Assembly: GCA_027494055.1 (NCBI GenBank)
Contig: JAOSJO010000026.1
Span: 129,094 to 193,093, forward strand
Reading direction: 5' to 3'
Length of the DNA stretch: 64,000 nucleotides
From: Anaerolineae bacterium
GTDB taxonomy: Bacteria > Chloroflexota > Anaerolineae > Aggregatilineales > JAFGMM01
Part shown: positions 47,343-54,039 of the stretch, in pieces
Layout: the number at the start of each line of letters is the position of its first letter
Position numbering within the stretch: the first letter of the stretch is position 1
Position numbers and translations under genes: made by a program
Notes under the pieces: model-generated
Told to the model about the DNA's origin: nothing
Database searches by the model: none
The model's input: only the letters and a program-made list of their open reading frames with translations

Positions 47343-49114
47343 ATGTCGGACGAACACGCACAACCCAATTCGGTCCTCGCGGTTGATTTTGGCAGCGTGA
47401 CCACGCGCGCGGTGCTCTTCGCGCTGGCGAACGGGCGCTACCGCATGGTGGCCCACGCCAAAGCGCCCACGACTTCCGGGCCGCCCTTCGGCGACGTGGG
47501 CGAGGGCCTGCGGCACACGCTCAGTGAGGTGACGCGCACGACGGGCCGCGTGATGCTGAGCGAGCTGGACCAACTGCTCGTGCCGGAGCGCGCGCCGGGC
47601 GTCGGGGCGGACGAGTTTCTGGCGACCGCGAGTGGTGGTCGCCCGATGCGCGCGGTGCTGGTGGGCCTGGTGCCGGAGATCAGCCTAGAGAGCGCGCGGC
47701 GGGCGTCGGCGGCGACCTACATGACGATTGAGGACGCCATCAGCCTGGCCGACCCGCGCTCGGAGAACGCGCAGATTGACGCGATCATCACGCTTGCGCC
47801 CGATGTGGTGTTCATCGTCGGCGGCACCGACGGCGGCGCGGAGGACGCCGTGTTGAACCTTGCCCGGCGGGTGTCGGTTGCGCTCTCGCTCATGGAGCAG
47901 GGCCGCCGCCCGCGCGTGCTCTTCGCGGGCAATGCGGCGCTCGGCTTCCAGGTGCAGGAGATGTTTGGCGGCCAGACCGAGACGCACATCGCGCAGAACG
48001 TGCGCCCCAGCCTTGCCGAAGAGACCCTTGACGCCGCACAGACCCGCCTGGGGGTTGTCTACGACGGCTTCAAGGCGAGCAGCGCCGGCGGGTTCCGCGA
48101 GATCAGCCAGGTGAGCCGGATCGGCGTGCTGCCGACGAGCCAGGGGTTCAGCCGCCTGCTGGGGTTCCTTGCGGCGGTCGCCCGCGAGAACGGCGGCGCG
48201 CCGCGCCCGGTGCTCGGCGTGGACGTGGGCGGCGCGACGACGGTGCTCGCGACGGCGTGGGAGGACATGACGCCCATCAGCGTGCGCTCCGATCTGGGGC
48301 TGGGCCAGAGCGCGGTGACCGCGTTCGAGGCCATCGGCGCGGAGAACATCATGCGTTGGCTCTCCTACCGGCTCGACCCCGAAGACGTGCGCGACTACGC
48401 CTGGAACAAGTGGCTGCGACCGGGCACGGCGCCCCAGAGCGAGGCGGACCTCGAACTTGAGCTGGCGTTCGCGCGTGAGGTCATACGGACGGCGCTGGAG
48501 GGCGCGCGCGGGATGTGGCGACGCCTGCCCAGGAAGGGCGCGCTGCTGCCGGCCTTCGACCCGATCCTGCTGTCGGGCGCGGTCTTTGGGGAGGCGGCGC
48601 ACCCCGGCCACGCCGCGCTGCTGCTGCTCGACGCGCTTCAGCCGCATGGCGTCATGCGCGTGATGCTCGATCCCTACGGCCTTGCGCCGGCGCTGGGCGC
48701 TGCGGCTTACCGCGCGCCGCTGGTGGTGGTGCAGACGTTGCAGGCGGGCGACCTGCCCCAGTTGGGCACAATTATTGCACCTTTAGGTCGATTGAAGGAA
48801 GGCGACACCGCCCTGCGGATCCGGGTGCGGGTGGGCGAGACCGTGAGCGACTACGGGGTGCGCGCCGGCAGCCTGCGCCTGATCCCGATTGAGGCGGACC
48901 GCGCCGACGTGATCGTTAGGCCGCACCGGCGGCTGGACCTCGGACGGGGCCGGGGGCGGCAGGTGAACCTGCGCGTGCAGGGGGCATGGCCGGCCTGATC
49001 TGCGACGCGCGCGGGCGGCCACTGCCGATGCCGCGCACTGCCGAGGAGCGGGCGCGCCTGTACCCGATGTGGATGGCGCAGGTGACAGGACAGGAACATG
49101 GCGTACTATCCTGA
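47343..49114 (+). CDS. MutL/GlmL-type ASKHA ATPase (one frameshift close to the end)
   Basis: About 590 residues. VLAVDFGSVTTRAVLF near the N-terminus is the phosphate-1 loop of the actin/Hsp70 (ASKHA) fold, VVFIVGGTDGGAEDAVL and VLGVDVGGATTVLAT are further nucleotide loops, matching the MutL family named for the glutamate mutase reactivator. No B12-dependent mutase genes are present. At 48980-48984 one G appears to be missing; the other frame then adds GMAGLICDARGRPLPMPRTAEERARLYPMW and ends at 49114, which fits a normal family end better than the stop at 48998. The role here is probably ATP-driven assembly or reset of the membrane complex encoded around it. Confidence 0.75.
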
Positions 49115-50168
49115 GCAGACCCACGTCTTGCCGCTGGCGACGATCCTGCGCGAGCGGCGGCTGTCCGTGCCGGGCGAGGTGGTCGTCAGGCAGGGGGCTT
49201 CGGTCATCGCCGCCGATGTGGTGGCGCGCGCCGCCGCCTCCTCGCGGCACGAGATCATCGATGTGGCGTCAGCGCTCCGCGTCGCGCCGGACAACGCCGG
49301 CGACTACCTGCTCGTTGACGAGGGCGACTCGGTCGACAAGGGGCAGGTGATCGCCGAGCGGCGGCGCTTCCTCGGCAAGGCGACGGTCACCGCGCCGATT
49401 GACGGGATCGTGGCGCTGGTCGAGCGCGGGCGCGTGGTGCTGGAGTCCGCGCCAGAGTCGATTGAGCTGAAGGCGGCGATGAGCGGCTCGGTGGCCGCCG
49501 TGCTGCCGCGATATGGCGTGCAAATCCAGACAGTAGGCGCGCTGATCCAGGGCGTGTGGGGCAGCGGCGGCGTGGAAAGCGGCGGGCTGCGCGTGTGCAG
49601 CGACGAGGTGGAGGGCGAGCTGGAGCCGAGCGCGATCCGTTTCGACCACGGTGGCGCGATCATCGTCTCCAGGGTGCCGCTCAGCGCCGAGGCGATGGAC
49701 GCGGCGGTGGAACAGCGCGTGCGTGGCATCATCGCCCCCGCGATGCGCGCGTCGCTGATCGAGAAGGCGACCGCGCTGGAAACGACATCGATTGTGCTCA
49801 CCGAAGGCTTTGGCCTGCGCGTCATGTCGGACGCGATTTTCAACCTGCTCCAGGACCACGACGGGCGCGAGGCGGTGTTGATCGCGACCGAGGTGGAGCG
49901 GTGGCAGCGCAACCGCCCGGAGATCATCATCCCGCTGCTGTCGCCCAGCGAACTGCCCACGACCCCGCGCGTAGGCGACCCGGTCCGTGTTGGGGCCAGG
50001 GTGCGCCTGCTGCGCGCCCCCTACGCCGGGCTGGTGGGCGTGGTTTCGGCCCTCCCGCTGCGGCCCGGCGTGGTCGAGAGCGGGCTGAAGGTTCACGGCG
50101 CGCTGGTGGACCTGGGCGCGGGGCGGATTGTGTTCGCGCCGCTGGCGAACCTGGAACTGTTAGGCTAG
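49098..50168 (+). CDS. Barrel-sandwich protein of the MutL cluster
   Basis: 356 residues. VDEGDSVDKGQVIAERRRFLGKATVTAPIDGIVALVERGRVVLE is a lipoyl/RnfC-like barrel-sandwich hybrid without the modified Lys, followed by a second half-barrel (IELKAAMSGSVAAVLPRYGVQIQTVGALIQGVWG). A middle domain has IVLTEGFGLRVMSDAIFNLLQDHDG. The end (VRLLRAPYAGLVGVVSALPLRPGVVESGLKVHGALVDLGAGRIVFAPLANLELLG) is KOW/SH3-like. The ATG lies inside the corrected end of the MutL gene. Soluble. No known family, but the fold hints at a binding or adaptor subunit. Confidence 0.65.
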   Translation: MAYYPEQTHVLPLATILRERRLSVPGEVVVRQGASVIAADVVARAAASSRHEIIDVASALRVAPDNAGDYLLVDEGDSVDKGQVIAERRRFLGKATVTAPIDGIVALVERGRVVLESAPESIELKAAMSGSVAAVLPRYGVQIQTVGALIQGVWGSGGVESGGLRVCSDEVEGELEPSAIRFDHGGAIIVSRVPLSAEAMDAAVEQRVRGIIAPAMRASLIEKATALETTSIVLTEGFGLRVMSDAIFNLLQDHDGREAVLIATEVERWQRNRPEIIIPLLSPSELPTTPRVGDPVRVGARVRLLRAPYAGLVGVVSALPLRPGVVESGLKVHGALVDLGAGRIVFAPLANLELLG

Positions 50169-50332
50169 CTGAGGGCGATGGTTGCATATATATTGAAAAT
50201 GTGAGATAAAATAGGCAACTGTTCGCCAAGGCAAAAAACCGGCCCCCAATCTGGGGGCGGGGTTGCTCCCCCGCCCACGTGCCTTGCGCAGAGCTTGACG
50301 ACCCGTATGTTATGAGCGCGGGAGGAGCAACC

Positions 50333-51069
50333 ATGGACGACGACCTGCTTGACGATTTCGAGTTTGAGGACGACGAACCTCTCTTCGACGATTACGTCGA
50401 GGAAGGGGAAGAGATTGAGTTTGAGGAAGCGGAGTCGACCCCGGCGACGCAGAACCGCGCTTTCCTGATTGGCGTCGCGGTGCTGGCGGGGCTGTTCGTC
50501 ATCGCGCTGTGCGCGGTGCTCCTCATCATCCTCACGCGGCCCACCACTGACCCCATCACGCTGACCAACACGGCCATCATGCAGCTCCTCGCGACGACTC
50601 AGGCCGTCGATACGCAGCAGGCGATCGAGCGGCTGACGCAGGAGGCCTTTGCGACGGAGACGCAGGCGGCCCTAAACGCGCTGGGGACTGAGCAGGCGTT
50701 GGCGCTTACGTCTCAGGCACTGACGGCCACCGCGGAGGCCTCGGCGGCGGCGGCAGCGAGCCAGACGGCGGTCGCAATTGCGCAATTGACGGCGGACGCG
50801 GCGGTAATCACCGATACCCCCCGGTTGAAGTCACGCCGGTGACGGTGACCCCAATTGGGTCGCCGGTGACCGACACCCCCACCCCTGAAGGGCTGCCGGG
50901 CGCGGTCACGCCGGCGCCGCCAAGCGGCCTGCCTGATACGGGCATCGCGGACGACCTCGGCGTGGGGAGCACGCTGTTCATCGCGGGCGCGGCGGCGATG
51001 GGCCTGCTGGCGGTGATGTTCGTGGCGCGGCGGCTACGCACCAGCAACTATGATGAGGACCAGTCGTAG
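50333..51069 (+). CDS. Membrane protein with LPDTG-type sorting signal, copy 1 (one frameshift)
   Basis: ATG at 50333 behind GGAGGAG. Order: acidic-aromatic cytosolic start (LLDDFEFEDDEPLFDDY), one helix (NRAFLIGVAVLAGLFVIAL), an Ala/Thr/Gln-rich helical stretch, a Pro/Thr linker, then LPDTG, a second helix (STLFIAGAAAMGLLAVMFVA) and a tail RRLRTSNYDEDQS. LPxTG plus hydrophobic helix plus Arg is the classical sortase sorting pattern. One C is missing near 50818. About 245 residues. It is paralogous to the next gene. The acidic tail behind the Arg is longer than in Gram-positive examples. Confidence 0.7.
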
Positions 51070-51092
51070 CGCCGCCCGGAAGGAGCGATGGG

Positions 51093-51734
51093 ATGGGCGA
51101 GGACGAGTTCCCCGAATTTGACGATTTCGCGTTCGAAGAGGACGACTTTTTCGGCCCGGAGGAATCCGAAGAGGGGCTTGTGATCGAGGCGGAGGGCCGG
51201 CGGTCCAACCGGCCTTTCCTGATCGGCGTGGCGGTGCTGGCGGGCGTGTTCGTCGTCGCGCTGATGGTCGTGGCGCTGTTGCTCGCGTCGCGCCCCAGCG
51301 GCCCCAGCGGACCGGAATTGACCAACGCGGCGGTATCGACCGAGCAGCAGGAGACGGCAGTCGCCCTCGCGGCCACGCAGACGGCTGACGCCTACACCGA
51401 CACACCCACGCCGACCGGTACGCCCACGCTCAGCCCGACGCCGACCTTCACGCCTGAGCCTTCGGAGACGCCCGCGCCGACCGATACCCCGGCCCCAACC
51501 GATACGCCCGCGCCGACCGAGCCGCCAACGCCAACCCCCGAAGTGGCCGACAGCCTGATCGAGGAGCTTGAGAGCGGCCAGGGGTTTGGCACGGGCGGCC
51601 CCACCGAGGACGAGAGCCTGCCGGGCACCGGCCTCGGCGGGGAGGTTAACACCGGGTTGATGGTCGCCGGCCTGGGCGCGGTTGGGTTGCTGTCGGTCGT
51701 GTTCCTCGCGCGCCGGATGCGCACGCGCCGCTGA
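51093..51734 (+). CDS. Membrane protein with LPGTG-type sorting signal, copy 2
   Basis: 213 residues, ATG at 51093 with AGGAG seven bases before. Same order as copy 1: acidic-aromatic start (EFPEFDDFAFEEDDFF), helix NRPFLIGVAVLAGVFVVAL, a Thr/Pro/Asp linker of the TPTPT type, then SLPGTG, helix TGLMVAGLGAVGLLSVVFLA and RRMRTRR. The first helix matches copy 1 almost exactly. As an intact gene it confirms the architecture. Twenty-three bases separate the two genes, so they form an operon. Confidence 0.75.
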   Translation: MGEDEFPEFDDFAFEEDDFFGPEESEEGLVIEAEGRRSNRPFLIGVAVLAGVFVVALMVVALLLASRPSGPSGPELTNAAVSTEQQETAVALAATQTADAYTDTPTPTGTPTLSPTPTFTPEPSETPAPTDTPAPTDTPAPTEPPTPTPEVADSLIEELESGQGFGTGGPTEDESLPGTGLGGEVNTGLMVAGLGAVGLLSVVFLARRMRTRR

Positions 51735-51764
51735 CGCGCCTGTCTCGCCTCCTTGCTGCCTGCC

Positions 51765-51824
51765 GCTCCTCCCTCCGCCGACAGGGGTGCCCGCAGATGG
51801 GTACCTGCCAGCGGAGGGAGGAGC
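51765..51824 (+). terminator. Long inverted repeat between the LPXTG genes and sufS
   Basis: GCTCCTCCCTCCGC (51765-51778) and GCGGAGGGAGGAGC (51811-51824) are a perfect 14-bp inverted repeat around a 32-base loop. It ends one base before the sufS promoter and probably ends transcription of the LPXTG operon, although no T-run follows. Confidence 0.5.
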
Positions 51825-51825
51825 G

Positions 51826-51834
51826 TGCTATAAT
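51826..51834 (+). promoter_or_regulatory. Extended -10 promoter of sufS
   Basis: TGCTATAAT, a perfect extended -10. GGAG at 51868-51871 is the ribosome site. A dyad CTCCAG (51835-51840) / CTGGAG (51866-51871) spans from the promoter to the ribosome site and could be an operator. Confidence 0.6.
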
Positions 51835-51876
51835 CTCCAGGAATGCACGCTCAAGTGAGCATATGCTGGAGCAACC

Positions 51877-53121
51877 ATGACCAGTGTCGAAACACTGTTG
51901 AACGTCGAAGCAATCCGGCAGGATTTCCCGGTCCTTCACCAGGAGGTAAAGCCGGGCGTCCCGTTGGTCTATCTTGACAACGCGGCTTCATCCCAGAAGC
52001 CCACCCAGGTCATCGAGGCCGTTTCCGAGTTCTACCGGAAGCACTACGCCAACGTGCACCGGGGCATCCACAAGCTGAGCGAAGAATCGACCGAGGCCTA
52101 TGAGGGCGCGCGGGCGAAGACCGCGACGTTTATCAACGCCGCGTCACGCCGGGAGATCGTGTTTACGCGCAACGCCACCGAGAGCGTCAACCTGGTGGCG
52201 CAGGCGTGGGGTCGCGCCAACCTGATGCCGGGTGACGTGATCGTGCTCACGGAGATGGAGCACCACGCCAACATCGTGCCGTGGCAGCTCATCGCCAAGG
52301 AGCGGGGCGCGGAGGTGCGCTACGTGCCCGTGACCGACGACGGCCTGCTCGACCTGAGCGGCCTCGATACGTTGCTCAGCGGGCCGGTCAAGATGGTGGC
52401 GGCCACGCACATGTCGAACGTGCTCGGCACCGTCAACGCGCTGGAGGGGTTGGTCCAGGCGGCGCACGATGTGGGGGCGCTGGTGTTCGTGGACGGCGCG
52501 CAGAGCGTGTCGCACAAGCCGGTCGATGTGCAGGCGCTCGACGCCGACTTTCTCGCCTTTTCGGGGCACAAGATGTGCGGGCCGAGCGGCATCGGCGTGC
52601 TCTATGGCAAGCGGGAGCTTCTGGAGGCGATGCCGCCATTCCTGGCCGGCGGCGACATGATCAAGCGCGTGACGCTCGAAGGCGCGGAGTGGAACGACGT
52701 CCCCTGGAAGTTCGAGGCCGGCACGCCGGCGATTGCCCAGGCGGTGGGTCTGGGCGCGGCGGTCGATTACCTGACGCGCGTCGGTATGGACCGCATTTAC
52801 GCCTACGAGCAGGTGCTGCTGGGTTACGCGCTGGAGCGGCTGGAGGAAGTGCCGGGGGGTGCAGGTGCTTGGGCCAGACCCGTCCAAGAAGGGCGGGGTG
52901 GCGGCCTTCACGCTGGAGGGATGCACCCGCACGACATCGCCGAGCTGCTCAACGACCGGGGCGTGGCGGTGCGCGCCGGCCATCACTGTGCGATGCCGCT
53001 CCACCAGCGCTTCAACCTGGTCGCGACCACGCGCGCCAGCTTCTACCTCTACAACACGCGGGAGGAAGTGGACCGCTTGATCGAGGCGCTCTACTACGCC
53101 AAATCGGTGTTTGCGTTTTGA
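51877..53121 (+). CDS. sufS: Cysteine desulfurase SufS (hidden pair of frameshifts)
   Basis: 414 codons. VPLVYLDNAASSQKPTQVI, VIVLTEMEHHANIVPWQ, the PLP Lys in FLAFSGHKMCGPSGIGVLYGK, and the catalytic Cys in VRAGHHCAMPLHQRF identify a group II (SufS) desulfurase that takes sulfur from cysteine. Between about 52855 and 52918 the frame is wrong: one extra G in GGGGGG and one missing base later cancel out. The alternative frame gives VQVLGPDPSKKGGVAAFTLEG, which fits the family. It is followed by sufU; sufB, sufC and sufD are not in the window. Confidence 0.95.
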   Translation: MTSVETLLNVEAIRQDFPVLHQEVKPGVPLVYLDNAASSQKPTQVIEAVSEFYRKHYANVHRGIHKLSEESTEAYEGARAKTATFINAASRREIVFTRNATESVNLVAQAWGRANLMPGDVIVLTEMEHHANIVPWQLIAKERGAEVRYVPVTDDGLLDLSGLDTLLSGPVKMVAATHMSNVLGTVNALEGLVQAAHDVGALVFVDGAQSVSHKPVDVQALDADFLAFSGHKMCGPSGIGVLYGKRELLEAMPPFLAGGDMIKRVTLEGAEWNDVPWKFEAGTPAIAQAVGLGAAVDYLTRVGMDRIYAYEQVLLGYALERLEEVPGGAGAWARPVQEGRGGGLHAGGMHPHDIAELLNDRGVAVRAGHHCAMPLHQRFNLVATTRASFYLYNTREEVDRLIEALYYAKSVFAF

Positions 53122-53146
53122 AATCGGGCTTGAGGGGTAGCTCACC

Positions 53147-53539
53147 ATGGACATGTACCGCGAGTTGATCCTGGACCATTACCAGAACCGCCGCAACTGG
53201 GGGCTGGTGGAGGATCCGGACATCGACTATGAAGAGGATAACCCGCTGTGCGGCGACCACCTCCACCTGACGGTCAGGCTCGATGATGCGCGTCGCGTCG
53301 TTGCTGTCGGCTGGGAGGGCGAAGGCTGCGCCATCAGCCAGGCGTCGGCCTCCATGCTCGGCGAGGCGATGGTCGGCAAGACGCTCGACGAGCTGAAGCA
53401 TTTCAGCAAAGACGACATCCTCGAAATGTTGGGCATCCCCATAAGCCCGGTGCGCCTGAAGTGCGCGCTGCTCTCGCTCAAGATACTCAAGGCGGGCGCG
53501 TATGGCCTCACGGGCTGGCCCGGCGAAGAGGACGAATAA
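53147..53539 (+). CDS. sufU: SufU-type Fe-S/sulfur transfer protein
   Basis: 130 residues: MYRELILDHYQNRRNWG, NPLCGDHLHLTVRLDD (first Cys and Asp), GEGCAISQASASMLGEAMVGK (second Cys), RLKCALLSLKIL (third Cys). Three Cys and the Asp bind zinc in SufU and accept the persulfide from SufS. The family-typical ~20 residue insert between the second and third Cys is present. It lies 25 bases after sufS. Confidence 0.93.
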   Translation: MDMYRELILDHYQNRRNWGLVEDPDIDYEEDNPLCGDHLHLTVRLDDARRVVAVGWEGEGCAISQASASMLGEAMVGKTLDELKHFSKDDILEMLGIPISPVRLKCALLSLKILKAGAYGLTGWPGEEDE

Positions 53540-53638
53540 CCGGCATGAGGCGCACGGCCCACCGTGCGCCGCCCGCGTGTGAAAGCCGTGCATCAACCCG
53601 TACATCGACACCTACCCCACACCCCATCAGGAGGTTTA

Positions 53639-53950
53639 ATGGCAGAGTTTGTAACCGTTGCGACGGTGGATGAAGTGCCGCCGGGCGAACGTATCGTCGT
53701 CGAGGTTGACGACCACTTCATCGCCGTGTTCAATGTGGGTGGCAAGTACTACGCCATCGAAGACGTGTGCACGCACGACGGCGGCCCGCTCGCAGAGGGA
53801 ACGCTTGAAGACTACCGCATCGAGTGCCCCCGGCACGGCGGCGCGTTCGACATCCGGTCCGGCAAGGTGTTGAGCTGGCCGGCCACCCAGCCTGTGCCCT
53901 GGTACGAAGTCCGCGTGGTTGACGATGAAATCCAGGTCGCGCTGGGGTGA
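53639..53950 (+). CDS. Rieske-type ferredoxin
   Basis: 103 residues, AGGAGG seven bases before the ATG. VCTHDGG (Cys-His) and ECPRHGGAFD (Cys-His) bind a Rieske [2Fe-2S] cluster; GGKYYAIEDVC is typical of ferredoxins of dioxygenase or nitrite reductase type. It is soluble and likely an electron carrier. It is the last gene before a strong terminator and probably belongs to the suf transcript. Confidence 0.9.
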   Translation: MAEFVTVATVDEVPPGERIVVEVDDHFIAVFNVGGKYYAIEDVCTHDGGPLAEGTLEDYRIECPRHGGAFDIRSGKVLSWPATQPVPWYEVRVVDDEIQVALG

Positions 53951-53972
53951 TGGCGGCGGCGTTGCACGACCC

Positions 53973-53996
53973 GCCCGGCTCCTGCCGGGCCTTTTT
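53973..53996 (+). terminator. Rho-independent terminator after the Rieske gene
   Basis: GCCCGGC (53973-53979), loop TCCT, GCCGGGC (53984-53990), then C and TTTTT (53992-53996). It argues that the next gene starts at 54040 and not at 53950. Confidence 0.85.
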
Positions 53997-54039
53997 GCGG
54001 GGGCTTGCGCCGCGATTCCGTGTCGGGCCAGCAGAGGCG

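Noticed and set aside
47343..49114. B12-dependent glutamate mutase operon, because of the MutL-type protein
   Set aside because: No mutase subunit, B12-binding domain (DxHxxG) or adenosylcobalamin gene lies in the cluster. The neighbours are membrane proteins.
48986..49114. Separate 42-residue gene after MutL
   Set aside because: It has no own ribosome site, and it reads like the end of the MutL protein after one missing G.
50220..50280. Attenuator before the LPXTG pair (alternating CCCCC/GGGGG/CCCCC stems)
   Set aside because: The stems can pair in two ways, but there is no T-run and no leader peptide. Too weak to list.
53950..54039. GT39-like gene starting at 53950, overlapping the Rieske stop
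   Set aside because: A clear terminator with T-run lies at 53973-53996, and homologous sequence begins after the ATG at 54040.
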